Of a stretch of DNA of 64,000 nucleotides, positions 34,127 to 44,200 are shown one piece after another (the first letter of the stretch is position 1; each line of letters opens with the position of its first letter). Origin of the DNA: Citromicrobium bathyomarinum (GTDB lineage Bacteria > Pseudomonadota > Alphaproteobacteria > Sphingomonadales > Sphingomonadaceae); contig CP155577.1 of the NCBI GenBank assembly GCA_001306305.2, forward strand, positions 682,001-746,000, read 5' to 3'. A program made the translations under genes and the position numbers. The notes beneath the pieces were generated by a model. The model searched no databases. It was not told where the DNA came from and saw nothing but the letters and a program-made list of their open reading frames with translations.

Positions 34127-35323
34127 CTACGCCGCGCGCTCCAGAAGTTTCTTCGCCTTGCCCTCCATATCGAGCCGGGCGTCCTGCTGCGGCTTCGACC
34201 GGGCGACCGCGGTGATGCCCTGCACGAAGTCGAACACGGACTCGGGCGGGCGACCTTCCTCGACAAGGACCGTCTCGACGATCCTGGCCGTCTCCGCCTT
34301 GGAGAAGCCCCGCTTGCGGAGGAAGTCGGTGCGGTCGTCGTCACTGCGGGCGACGATCCGCTCGCGCGCCGCACGGATACCTTCGACGAAGGGGCGTGGC
34401 GAGGAATCGGCGAAGCGGGTCAGCGCCGGCGCCGCCTCATGCGCGAAGCGATTGGCGGCGTATTTCGAATGCCGGATGCTGATCTCCTGGAAATCCTCGA
34501 CGCCCCAGAGATTGCGGTTCTGGCAGACGGCCCGCAGATAGAAGCTGGCGATGCCAAGCGTCTTCGCGCCGACCTCCGAGTTCCAGCAATAGAACCCCCG
34601 GAAATAAAGGTCCGGCGATCCATCCGGCAGCTTGCCCGCCTCGATCGGGTTCATATCGTCGACCAGGAAGAGGAAAACGTCGCGATCCGAGGCGTAGAGC
34701 GTCGTCGTGTCCCTGATGATGTCGACCATCGGGTTGTAGGTGCCGCTCGACCAATCGAGCGTGCCAGGAACCTTCCAGCGCGTGTCGCCGGTGCCGTTGC
34801 CTGCGATCTTCTGCACGGCGGCGACAAGTTCGTGGTCATAGATGCGGCCATAGTCAGGCCCAGTGACGGCGCGCAACTCCGTGCGCCCGTCCTCGGTCTC
34901 CAACGTCTTGATCTGCTCGGCGCGGTGCGCGGTGAGCCCGTACTGCAGATTGATGCCCGCGAGCGGCGCCGGAAGCTGGCGCAGATAGGCCGCAGGCGCG
35001 CTGACCAGGCTGGCGAGCTGGCCGAAGCTCCAATGGGTCGGTGCCACCGGCGCCTCCGCATCGGGCAGGACAAGCGCCAGGTTTTCCGGATCGTCGCGAT
35101 GCGCCTCGACGCGGATCGCGGCGCTTTCGATCGTCCGCGTGCGGCTGCGCTCGGCGCGGCCCTTCACCGAGGCGTAGAGCTCCGACAGGGACAGATAGCG
35201 CTCGTCATCCGGCCGGGAAAACCATTCCGAGGAGACGCGGCCGATCCGCTCGCCGCGCGATGCATCCACTTTATAACCGCCGCTCGCGTCGCGCCGGCCG
35301 TCCAGAGTTTCAAGGTTCGTCAT
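34127..35323 (-). CDS. DUF932 (phage/plasmid-like TIGR03299-type) protein
   Basis: A 398-residue protein with DUF932 patterns: RYLSLSELYASVKGRAERSR, HWSFGQLASLVSAPAAYLRQ, YGRIYDHELVAAVQKIAGNG, DRDVFLFLVDDMNPIEAG and FYCWNSEVGAKTLGIASFYL. The family is common on ICEs, plasmids and phages; role unknown. It is expressed leftward and shares its leader repeat with parB. Confidence 0.88.
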   Translation of the reverse strand: MTNLETLDGRRDASGGYKVDASRGERIGRVSSEWFSRPDDERYLSLSELYASVKGRAERSRTRTIESAAIRVEAHRDDPENLALVLPDAEAPVAPTHWSFGQLASLVSAPAAYLRQLPAPLAGINLQYGLTAHRAEQIKTLETEDGRTELRAVTGPDYGRIYDHELVAAVQKIAGNGTGDTRWKVPGTLDWSSGTYNPMVDIIRDTTTLYASDRDVFLFLVDDMNPIEAGKLPDGSPDLYFRGFYCWNSEVGAKTLGIASFYLRAVCQNRNLWGVEDFQEISIRHSKYAANRFAHEAAPALTRFADSSPRPFVEGIRAARERIVARSDDDRTDFLRKRGFSKAETARIVETVLVEEGRPPESVFDFVQGITAVARSKPQQDARLDMEGKAKKLLERAA

Positions 35324-35330
35324 GGGTCAA

Positions 35331-35383
35331 TCTCCGCGACGGGCCGGCCGGGAGCCTCTCTCTCGACCTCCAAACCCGTCACG
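35331..35383 (-). repeat. 53-bp leader repeat, copy 2 (upstream of DUF932 gene)
   Basis: Lies 7 bp before the DUF932 start and includes GGAGA. Beyond it, a TGCGGGG-TCT-CCCCGCA hairpin (near 35415-35431) and a GGGGAA-GGCT-TTCCCC hairpin (near 35471-35486) add structure to the leader. The rest of 35,384-35,667 has no gene. Confidence 0.88.
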
Positions 35384-35667
35384 GCGAAAGCCGCCGAACT
35401 CTTGCTCTCTGGGGGCGTTGCGGGGTCTCCCCGCAGAAGGGGTCGACCGGGACCTGGGCCCGGACGCAGGGGAAGGCTTTCCCCAGACAGACTTCCAACG
35501 AGCAGTCGACTTGGTACCAATTAGCGGAACATTGACTCCCAATCAGCCGAAGCGGAACTTCCGCTCCTCCGACAGCCCGGTCCGTAGGGAGATGCCCCTC
35601 TTCCTTTGCTGGCTGGATCAGGGTTCTGCGGTCGACTTCACCAACGCTTTGTCTTTCCCTTCACCGT

Positions 35668-35697
35668 TGTGTGTGATACAAAACCTCACACTATGAA
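35668..35697 (+). promoter_or_regulatory. Promoter and inverted repeat in front of the AbiE pair
   Basis: TTGTGT (35668-35673) and TATGAA (35692-35697) are a plausible -35/-10 pair 18 bp apart. GTGTGA (35671-35676) and TCACAC (35686-35691) form an inverted repeat across the spacer. AbiEi antitoxins repress their own operon by binding such repeats. Confidence 0.55.
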
Positions 35698-35722
35698 TTC
35701 TGAAGTGCGAGAATATATATCC

Positions 35723-36340
35723 ATGCCCCAGGCCCGATCCCAGCGCGATATCGCCCGCGATCTTCTCGCGGCGCGTGGGATTCTGCGCCTTGCGGAACTC
35801 AGAGACGCCGGCGTGACCGCCGCAACCGTCAGCCGCATGGAGAAGGATGGTGAGGTGATCCGCCTGGCGCGCGGGCTCTACCAGCTTCCTGACGCAGAGC
35901 TCGACGCAAACCATAGCCTTGCCGAAGCGGCCAAGCGTTTCCCCAAGGGCGTGATTTGCCTCGTCTCGGCGCTCGCCTTTCACGGACTCACGGATCAGCT
36001 TCCCAGGAAGGTGTGGATGGCGATCGGTCGGAACGACTGGACGCCGAAACCGAGCGACATGCCGATCCGTGTGCTGCGTTTCTCGGACGATCTGCTTGCT
36101 GAAAGCGTCGAGACGCATGTGATTGAAGGCGTATCGGTCAAGATATTTGGCGTGGCGAAGACCGTTGCTGACTGCTTCCGGCATCGTGGCAAGATCGGTC
36201 TTCCTGTCGCGCTTGAGGGCCTGCAGGAATCCCTGCGTCAACGTAAAGCCACGCCGGCCGAGATCGCCAGGGCTGCTGATACAGGCGGGGTCGGCACGGT
36301 GATCCGCCCCTATCTGGAGGCGCTGACCGCCAATGGCTAA
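35723..36340 (+). CDS. abiEi: AbiEi-type antitoxin (type IV toxin-antitoxin system)
   Basis: A 205-residue protein with an N-terminal winged helix (RDIARDLLAARGILRLAELR ... TVSRMEKDGEVIRLARGLYQ) and the AbiEi antitoxin domain (PKGVICLVSALAFHGLTDQL, VKIFGVAKTVADCFRHRGKI). It neutralises the downstream nucleotidyltransferase and represses the operon. The start at 35723 fits family length; an in-frame ATG at 35693 overlaps the predicted -10 box and is less likely. Confidence 0.87.
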   Translation: MPQARSQRDIARDLLAARGILRLAELRDAGVTAATVSRMEKDGEVIRLARGLYQLPDAELDANHSLAEAAKRFPKGVICLVSALAFHGLTDQLPRKVWMAIGRNDWTPKPSDMPIRVLRFSDDLLAESVETHVIEGVSVKIFGVAKTVADCFRHRGKIGLPVALEGLQESLRQRKATPAEIARAADTGGVGTVIRPYLEALTANG

Positions 36341-37196
36341 GGAGATCAGGAATATCGGCGCCTCGGTGCGCGCGCGGCTCCTCAACCTATCCAAGGCGAA
36401 CGGGCAGAGCTTCGATCTGGTGCTCACGCGCTTCGCGCTGGAGCGCCTTCTGTTCCGGCTCAGCCAGTCACCCCATGCCGACCGCTTCGTGCTGAAAGGC
36501 GCCATGCTGATGATGAGCTGGTTCGACGATCCGCACCGCGGGACGCGCGATCTCGATCTGCTGGGTTTCGGCGACCCGAGCGAAGCCGCGATGCTGGCGA
36601 CATTCCGGGACATCCTCGCTCAGGATGCCGAAGACGGCGTCGTGTTCGATCCGGACACGCTGCGCATCGATCGCATTCGCGAGGAGCTCGACTATGGCGG
36701 TCTCCGGCTGCGTGCGATCGCTTCGGTCGGCGGCGCCCGGATCAACCTCACGATCGACATCGGCTTTGGCGATGCGCTGGAGCCTGGGGCGGAAGTCGTC
36801 GACTACCCCGTCATGCTCGACCTCCCCGCGCCGAGGCTGCGTGCCTATGCGCGAGAGACGGTCATTGCCGAGAAGTTCCAGGCGATGGTGGCGCTGGGCC
36901 GGGTGAACAGCCGGATGAAGGACTTCTACGACATCTGGGTTCTCAGCCGGTCATTCACCTTCGATGACGACAGGCTTGCGCAGGCTATCGCGGCGACTTT
37001 CGCGCGGCGCAAGACACCGATACCGACCGAGCTGCCCGATGCGCTCACCCCGGCATTTGCGGCGGATGAACAGAAGCAGCGGCAGTGGCGCGCCTTTGTC
37101 GAAGACCTTTCCGTGAATCCTGGCGAATTGGGCGACGTGGTAGGAGAGCTAAGAGTTTTTCTTATGCCTTACGCCTCCGTCGCGAGAGCAATCTGA
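36333..37196 (+). CDS. abiEii: AbiEii-type nucleotidyltransferase toxin
   Basis: A 287-residue protein with the nucleotidyltransferase AbiEii/AbiGii domain: FVLKGAMLMMSWF, then RGTRDLDLLGFGDPSEA with the paired Asp residues, and YARETVIAEKFQAMVALGRV plus MKDFYDIWVLSR. Toxins of this family transfer nucleotides to tRNA and give abortive infection. The gene overlaps abiEi by 8 bp, the usual tight coupling. Confidence 0.9.
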   Translation: MAKEIRNIGASVRARLLNLSKANGQSFDLVLTRFALERLLFRLSQSPHADRFVLKGAMLMMSWFDDPHRGTRDLDLLGFGDPSEAAMLATFRDILAQDAEDGVVFDPDTLRIDRIREELDYGGLRLRAIASVGGARINLTIDIGFGDALEPGAEVVDYPVMLDLPAPRLRAYARETVIAEKFQAMVALGRVNSRMKDFYDIWVLSRSFTFDDDRLAQAIAATFARRKTPIPTELPDALTPAFAADEQKQRQWRAFVEDLSVNPGELGDVVGELRVFLMPYASVARAI

Positions 37197-37289
37197 AGAC
37201 AAGGCGGACTGATCCGTCCGACGCGCCGACGCAAGGGTCGTGATTTCGACCGCGGATATAGTGGGGTTACATGACGCCCCACTTTCTCC

Positions 37290-37318
37290 TACACATATGT
37301 GTATCCATTGGCTACACT
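37290..37318 (+). promoter_or_regulatory. Promoter/operator region of the RHH-hsd operon
   Basis: A perfect palindrome ACACATATGTGT (37291-37302) and an inverted repeat GTGTA ... TACAC (37299-37303 and 37313-37317) overlap a TACACA/TACACT promoter-like pair. The RHH start (37325) is 6 bp after the -10 box, so the message may be leaderless. The palindrome is a natural site for autoregulation by the RHH protein. Confidence 0.55.
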
Positions 37319-37324
37319 GCACCG

Positions 37325-37531
37325 ATGGAAAAGGATGTCGGGCTACGCATCAGGGTACAGCGTGAGCTGCGCGAGCAGTTCGTGGCCGCCTGCCGTGCCG
37401 AAGACAAGCCGGCCGCGCAGGTGATACGCGAATTTATGCGCTCATACGTGAGCGACCAAAAGCGGTCGCAAGTCGTTGCCGACTCGACCAACAAGAATAC
37501 GATGGGGTCGCATGGCAATAAAGAAATCTGA
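37325..37531 (+). CDS. Small ribbon-helix-helix protein leading the type I RM operon
   Basis: A 68-residue protein, MEKDVGLRIRVQRELREQFV followed by AACRAEDKPAAQVIREFMRS, a ribbon-helix-helix DNA-binding fold with a loose tail. Its end overlaps the hsdM start by 20 bp, so it is part of the restriction operon. It probably acts as an autoregulator timing restriction expression after ICE entry; this is inference. Confidence 0.72.
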   Translation: MEKDVGLRIRVQRELREQFVAACRAEDKPAAQVIREFMRSYVSDQKRSQVVADSTNKNTMGSHGNKEI

Positions 37532-39920
37532 AATCTATCGTTCGCTCTGGGCAAGCTGCGACGCGCTTCGCGGCGGCATGGATGCGAGCCAATATAAGGA
37601 CTACGTGCTCTCGCTGCTGTTCATCAAATACATCAGCGACAAGTACGCAGGCGAGCCCTACGCCCCGATCACCGTACCGGATGGCGCAAGTTTCGCCGAC
37701 ATGGTGGCGCTCAAGGGAAAGCCGGATATTGGCGACCAGATCAACAAGAAGATCATCGCCCCGCTTGCGAGCGAGAACCAGCAGCTCTCACAGGCCGACT
37801 TCCCTGACTTCAACGACTCGGTGAAGCTCGGCGACGGGAAGGAGAAGGCCGATCGTCTCACCAACCTGATTGCGATCTTCGAAAGCCCTTCCCTCGATTT
37901 CAAGGGCAACCGCGCGGACGGCGATGATATTCTGGGCGATGCCTATGAATATCTCATGCGTCACTTCGCGACGGAGAGCGGCAAGAGCAAGGGGCAGTTC
38001 TACACGCCCGCCGAAGTCAGCCGCATCATGGCGCAGTTGCTCGGCATCAAGGATGCCGCGACCAGCTCGCAGACCACTGTTTACGATCCAACGTGCGGCT
38101 CAGGCTCGCTGCTCCTGAAGGTCGGCGATCAGGCCGGGACGACGGTCACCTTATACGGACAGGAGAAGGATGCGGCGACGAGCGGTCTCGCGCGCATGAA
38201 CATGATCCTGCACGACTACCCGACTGCTGAGATCCGGCAGGGCAACTCGCTCGCCGATCCCAAGTTCCTCGATGGCGAGGCGCTCAAGACCTTCGACTAT
38301 GTCGTTGCTAATCCCCCCTTCAGCGACAAGCGCTGGACAACCGGCCTCGATCCCGCCAACGATCCGCACGACCGATTCAAGGCTTACGGCGTGCCGCCTG
38401 CGAAGCAGGGCGACTACGCCTACCTTCTGCACATCATCCGTTCTTTGAAGAGCACCGGCAAAGGCGCCTGCATTCTGCCACACGGCGTTCTGTTTCGCGG
38501 CAATGCCGAGGGTGAAATCCGGCGCAAGCTCGTGCGCAAGGGCTACATCCGCGCGATCATCGGCCTGCCGGCCAACCTATTCTATGGCACCGGCATTCCC
38601 GCCTGCATTGTCGTGATCGACAAAGAAGGCGCCCACGCCCGCAAGGGCATTTTCATGATCGACGCGAGCCAGGGTTTCATAAAGAACGGGCCGAAGAACC
38701 GGCTGCGCTCGCAGGACATCCACCGCATCGTCGATGCCTTCTGGAAGGGCAAGGACATTCCCGCCTATGCCCGCATGGTGCCGCTCGAAGAGATTGAAAA
38801 GAAGAACGACTTCAACCTCAACCTACCCCGCTACATCGATAGCCAAAAGGAAGTGGATCGGCAGGATATCGAGGGGCACCTTCGCGGCGGCATTCCGGCG
38901 GCCGATATCGACGCCCTGCAAGCCTATTGGGATGTTTATCCGTCACTTAAGCAGGCGCTGTTCGAAGAATGCCGCCCCGGCTACTTCGCGCTGCGGATCG
39001 ACAAGGCGGATGTTCGGACAACCATCTTCGAGCACCCCGAATTCGTATCCTTCCGTGAAGATATGCGGCGGCACTTCGATGCGTGGCGCCAGCGTACCGC
39101 GGCATACCTGAAGGGCCTCGAAGCGGGCAGCCTTCCGAAGGATGTGATCTTCGAAGTCTCCGAGAACCTGCTGGCTCACTACAGCGGAAAGCCGCTGGTG
39201 GATAAGTACGACGTCTACCAGCACCTGATGGATTACTGGTCCGAGGTGATGCAGGACGATTGCTATCTAATCGCCGCCGATGGCTGGGTTGCCGAGACCT
39301 ACCGCATCATCGAAAAGGGAAAGAACGGCAAGGAAAGGGATAAGGGCTGGGCCTCCGATCTGATCCCGAAGGGATACGTCGTTGCGCGCTTCTTTGCCGA
39401 TGAGCAGGCCGAGATCGGCGGTCTCGCCTCAGAGCTCGAGGCCGTTGAAGCGCAGAAGGCCGACCTTGAGGAAGAGCACGGCGGGGATGAGGGCGCGTTC
39501 GCTGAGCTGGAGAAGATCAATAAAGTGAATGTTAACGCCCGCCTCAAGGAGATCAAAGGCGATCCTGACGCCAAGGAGGAAGCCCAGATGCTCAAGAGCT
39601 GGCTGAAACTGAATGACGCCGAAAGCGATCTGAAAAAGAAGATCAAGGACGCCGAGTCGAAGCTCGATAAGGCCGCCTACGAGAAGTACCCCGACCTAAC
39701 GGCTGACGAGATCAAGGCGCTTGCTGTCGATGACAAGTGGCTCGCAGCGGTACAGTCGGTGATCGAGGATGAGATGGATCGGATCAGCCATTCGCTAGCT
39801 GAACGCGTGCGCACCCTCGCAGATCGGTACGAGTTCCCGCTGCCGGAACTTATTGCACGGGTGGCGAATCTTGAAGCTAGAGTAAATATTCATCTTGAGC
39901 GCATGGGGTATCCGCAATGA
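37512..39920 (+). CDS. hsdM: Type I restriction-modification DNA methyltransferase HsdM
   Basis: An 802-residue N6-adenine methyltransferase. The N-terminal HsdM domain (YRSLWASCDALRGGMDASQY) is followed by motif I VYDPTCGSGSLLLKVG near residue 191 and motif IV VANPPFSDKRW near residue 266. The C-terminal 250 residues add a long charged coiled region (SELEAVEAQKADLEEEHGGD), larger than the 500-residue classical HsdM. The start at 37512 is set by the family N terminus MAIKKSEIY. It overlaps hsdS by 4 bp. Confidence 0.95.
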   Translation: MAIKKSEIYRSLWASCDALRGGMDASQYKDYVLSLLFIKYISDKYAGEPYAPITVPDGASFADMVALKGKPDIGDQINKKIIAPLASENQQLSQADFPDFNDSVKLGDGKEKADRLTNLIAIFESPSLDFKGNRADGDDILGDAYEYLMRHFATESGKSKGQFYTPAEVSRIMAQLLGIKDAATSSQTTVYDPTCGSGSLLLKVGDQAGTTVTLYGQEKDAATSGLARMNMILHDYPTAEIRQGNSLADPKFLDGEALKTFDYVVANPPFSDKRWTTGLDPANDPHDRFKAYGVPPAKQGDYAYLLHIIRSLKSTGKGACILPHGVLFRGNAEGEIRRKLVRKGYIRAIIGLPANLFYGTGIPACIVVIDKEGAHARKGIFMIDASQGFIKNGPKNRLRSQDIHRIVDAFWKGKDIPAYARMVPLEEIEKKNDFNLNLPRYIDSQKEVDRQDIEGHLRGGIPAADIDALQAYWDVYPSLKQALFEECRPGYFALRIDKADVRTTIFEHPEFVSFREDMRRHFDAWRQRTAAYLKGLEAGSLPKDVIFEVSENLLAHYSGKPLVDKYDVYQHLMDYWSEVMQDDCYLIAADGWVAETYRIIEKGKNGKERDKGWASDLIPKGYVVARFFADEQAEIGGLASELEAVEAQKADLEEEHGGDEGAFAELEKINKVNVNARLKEIKGDPDAKEEAQMLKSWLKLNDAESDLKKKIKDAESKLDKAAYEKYPDLTADEIKALAVDDKWLAAVQSVIEDEMDRISHSLAERVRTLADRYEFPLPELIARVANLEARVNIHLERMGYPQ

Positions 39921-41230
39921 CGGCCCTGTTGCTCAGCTCCCTAGATGACGAAAGTTCACCGGAGCCGCCTGTTGCCGCTCTCCGTGATGTGCGCTCCGAT
40001 GGTAACATCCCAAAGGGATGGGAGCTTGCACAACTCACCACCGTGGCTCAGCTAGAGAGTGGCCATACTCCTAGCAGAAAAAAACCGGAATATTGGGGGG
40101 GTGGAATTCCGTGGTTGTCACTCCATGACACGGATATTCTGGACAGTTTCGAAGTATTTAATACTTCTCAGAGCATTACGCAGAAGGGCATAGACAATTC
40201 GTCTGCGCGAGTTTTGCCCAAAGGCACGGTGGTTTTTTCCCGGACGGCTACGGTTGGCAAGGCTACGGTGCTCGGCAGGGAGATGGCCACTAGCCAGGAT
40301 TTTGCCTGCTACATCTGCGGCCCTCGTGTTCAAAATCACTTTTTGGTTTATCTTTTTCGACACATGGCCCCTGAATGGCGCCGGTATATGGCGGGAAGTA
40401 CCCACAACACCGTCTATATGCCGGTTTTTCGTACCCTTCGGGTTCCTCTGCCGCCGCGACCAGAACAGGAAGCTATTGCAGAAGCGTTGCGCGACGCCGA
40501 TGCTCTTATCGAATCCCTTGAACGACTGATTACGAAGAAGCGTGCGGTCAAGCAGGGTGCGGCCCAAGACCTGCTTTCCGGTCGCATGCGTCTTCCGGGT
40601 TTTGGTGAGGAATGGAAATATCCGCCGTTTGGCTCCGTCTTTGAATTTCTAGCAACCGCGACGAACTCGAGAGCCGACCTCAAGCCTGAGGGCGATGCAT
40701 ACTATGTTCATTACGGTGATATACATACGCGTTTCCACACGCACTTGGATTTCCGTGCCTCGACCCCACCCAAGATAACCCGCGCGAGGTGTCCTGCCGC
40801 CGCGACACTCCGGAACGGTGACTGGATCATGGCCGATGCCTCTGAGGACTTTGATGGTGTGGGTAAGTCGGTTGAGGTTCGCGGGTTGGGCCCGGACGAC
40901 GTCGCTGTCGCTGGCCTGCACACCTTTCTGCTGAGAGAACGGGTGCCGACTTTCGTGCCTGGTTTCAAAGGGCATCTTGGCGCGGCGGAATATCTCCGAA
41001 AACAGTACATGCGCGTCATGACGGGCATGAAGGTCTATGGCGTTTCCAAAACTGCGTTGCGCGATCTTTTGATCCCAGTTCCACCCGCCGACGAGCAAGC
41101 TGCCTTGGTCGAAGTCCTCGATGACTTCAACGCGGATATTGCTGCTTTGGAGACCAGACTCGGAAAGGCCCGTCAGATCAAACAGGGCATGATGCACGAG
41201 TTGCTGACGGGGAGGGTGCGGCTGGTATGA
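39917..41230 (+). CDS. hsdS: Type I restriction specificity subunit HsdS
   Basis: A 437-residue protein with two target-recognition domains. TRD1 starts IPKGWELAQLTTVAQLESGH; the central conserved helix is PPRPEQEAIAEALRDADALI to GRMRLPGF; TRD2 follows and ends with the second conserved helix PPADEQAALVEVLDDFNADI to LLTGRVRLV. It looks full length, so the system should recognise a bipartite site, whose sequence cannot be predicted by reading. Confidence 0.94.
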   Translation: MTALLLSSLDDESSPEPPVAALRDVRSDGNIPKGWELAQLTTVAQLESGHTPSRKKPEYWGGGIPWLSLHDTDILDSFEVFNTSQSITQKGIDNSSARVLPKGTVVFSRTATVGKATVLGREMATSQDFACYICGPRVQNHFLVYLFRHMAPEWRRYMAGSTHNTVYMPVFRTLRVPLPPRPEQEAIAEALRDADALIESLERLITKKRAVKQGAAQDLLSGRMRLPGFGEEWKYPPFGSVFEFLATATNSRADLKPEGDAYYVHYGDIHTRFHTHLDFRASTPPKITRARCPAAATLRNGDWIMADASEDFDGVGKSVEVRGLGPDDVAVAGLHTFLLRERVPTFVPGFKGHLGAAEYLRKQYMRVMTGMKVYGVSKTALRDLLIPVPPADEQAALVEVLDDFNADIAALETRLGKARQIKQGMMHELLTGRVRLV

Positions 41231-44200
41231 GCGATGTGCGCAAGGCGGAGAGAGCGACCCAGCGGCGCGTAATCGAGTTATTTCGCGATCAGCTTGAATA
41301 TCGCTTTCACGGTGACTGGTCTGACCGGGCTGGCAACAGCAACATCGAGGAAGGGCATCTCACCGCCTGGCTTGAGCGCCGGGGATACACGGCGGGGCAG
41401 ATCAGCGCCGCGCTGCTGCGCTTGCGCACCGAGGCGACGAACAGCAGCCGGAGCCTCTACGCCAACAACGAGGCCGTCTATGGGCTCTTGCGTTATGGCG
41501 TGGCGGTGAAGGTCGAGGCCGGAAAGCCGTCCGAGACCGTGCATCTGATCGACTGGAACGAGCCGCTCAAGAACGACTTCGCAATTGCTGAAGAGGTAAC
41601 CCTTAAGGGCGGGCATGAGCGTCGACCCGATCTCGTTCTGTATGTGAACGGAATTGCCGTTGGCGTGCTGGAGTTGAAGAACAGCCGCGTCAGCATCGGC
41701 GATGGTATTCGGCAGAGCCTCTCCAACCAGCGGCCCGAATTCAATGCGTGGTTCTTTTCCACGGTGCAGTTCGTCTTCGCCGGCAATGACGCCGAGGGAC
41801 TGCAATACGGCGCCATCGGCACGCAGGCGAAATACTTCCTGAAATGGAAGGAGGACGAGCAGGAGGATGATGGTTATAAGCTCGACAAGTATCTTGCGAA
41901 GCTCTGCCGCAAGGAGCGGCTGATCGAGCTGATGCGCGACTTCATCCTGTTCGACGCCGGCGTCAAGAAGCTGCCCCGCCCGCATCAGTATTTCGGGATC
42001 AGGGAAGCGCAGGAATTCGTCAGACGCCGCGAGGGCGGCATCATCTGGCACACGCAGGGTTCCGGCAAGAGCATCGTCATGGTGCTGCTTGCCAAGTGGA
42101 TTCTGGAGAACAATCCAAACGCGCGCGTAGCCATCATCACCGACCGCGATGAACTCGACAAGCAGATCGAAGGGGTGTTCGAGGGCGTTGGCGAGCCAAT
42201 CGCACGGGCCAAAAGCGGGCGCGATCTACTGGCAAAGCTGAGCGAGGCGACGCCGCGGTTGCTCTGCTCGCTCGTGCACAAGTTCGGCAAGCGTGATGTC
42301 GAAGACTTCGACGCCTGGATCAAGGACATGGAAGGGCAGCCGAGCCCGACCATGGGCGAGATATTCGTGTTCGTGGACGAGTGCCACCGGACGCAGAGCG
42401 GCAAGCTGCACCGCGCCATGAAGGCGATGATGCCGAACGCCGTTTTCGTCGGCTTCACCGGAACGCCGCTGCTGAAACGCGACCGGGCGACGACGCTGGA
42501 AGTCTTCGGCCGCTATATCCACACCTACAAATTCAGCGAAGCGGTCGAGGACAAGGTCGTGCTCGACCTTGTTTATGAGGCGCGCGATATCGATCAGCGC
42601 CTTGGTTCGGAAGAGAAGATTGAAGGCTGGTTCGAGGCCAAAACGAAGGGGCTCAACGACTGGCAGAAGGACGAGCTGCGCAAGCGATGGGGGACGATGC
42701 AGAGCGTGCTCAGTTCGCGCTCGCGCATGAACCGCGTGGTCGAGGATGTGCTGTTCGATTTCAGCGTTAAGCCGCGCCTGTCGAGCCAGCGCGGAAACGC
42801 CATTCTGGTGGCGTCGAGCATCTTCGAGGCCTGCCGCTATTTCGAGCTGTTTCAGGGCACGACGCTGAAAGGAAAATGCGCCCTCATCACCTCTTACAAT
42901 CCCAATGCGCAGGATGTGACAAAGGAGGAGATCGGCGCGAACTCCGAAACCGACAAGCAATATGTCTACAACACCTATACGGGGCTGTTGAAGGATGTGG
43001 TGCCGCAAGGCGGCAAGACCAAGACCGAAACCTACGAGGACGAGGCGAAGGCGCTGTTCGTAAGACAGCCCGCTAACATGAAGCTGCTGATCGTGGTGGA
43101 CAAGCTGCTGACTGGCTTTGACGCGCCGGCCTGCACGTACCTTTACATCGACAAATCGATGCAGGATCACGGGCTCTTTCAGGCAATCTGCCGGACCAAC
43201 CGGCTTGACGGCGAGGACAAGGAGTTCGGCTACATCGTCGATTATAAGGACCTGTTCAAGAAGGTCGAGAATGCGATTGCCGTCTATTCGTCCGAACTGG
43301 ATGACAGCGCGCCGGGCGGTTCGCCGGAAGTGCTGTTGCAAGATCGCCTGACGAAGGGCCGCGAGCGCCTCGAAGATGCGCTCGAAGCTATCGAAGTGCT
43401 ATGCGAGCCGGTCGAGCCGCCGAAGGGCGATCTCGACTACATTCACTATTTTTGCGGCAACACCGAAATTCCGTCGGACCTGCTGGAGCGTGAGCCGCAG
43501 CGCGCGATGCTTTACAAGACCGTCGCCAGCCTTGTGCGCGCCTATGCCGGTATAGCCGATGAGATGGAAGAAGCAGGGTACGACCAGGCCGACATCAAGC
43601 GGATCAAACACCGGGTTGAGCACTACCTTGCCATTCGCGACATCGTCCGCAACGCCAGCGGCGAAACGCTCGACCTCAAGGCGTATGAGGCCGACATGCG
43701 CCACCTGATTGATACCTATATCGAGGCGGACGAGCCGAGGAAGATTTCTCCGTTCGATGAAATCAGCCTGCTCGACCTGATCGTCAAATCTGGCATCGCC
43801 GATGCGATCGCCTCGCGGCTGGGCAGCCTGAAGGGCAACAAGGACGCCATCGCCGAGACGATCGAGAACAACGTTCGCAGCAAGATCATCAAGGAGCATC
43901 TGAACGATCCTGCCTTCTATGACAGCATGGCGGCACTGCTGAGCGAGATCATCAGGAACCGGCGCGAGAAGGCGATCCAGTACGAGGAATATCTCAGGCA
44001 AATCGCCGCGTTGATTAACCGCGTCGATGCGGGCAAGGCCGACAGCACGCCGCCGCGCCTCGACACGCCCGGCAAGCGCGCCCTCTACAACAACCTCGAG
44101 AACGATGAAGATCTGGCGTTGCGGCTGGATCTGGCGGTCAGGACGAATGCGCCTGACGGCTGGCGCGGTGTCGAACCGAAGGAGCGCGTCATCAAGAAAT

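Noticed and set aside
42226-43341. Long minus-strand frame opposite hsdR
   Set aside because: Shadow of the helicase region; composition is that of reversed codons with no domain.
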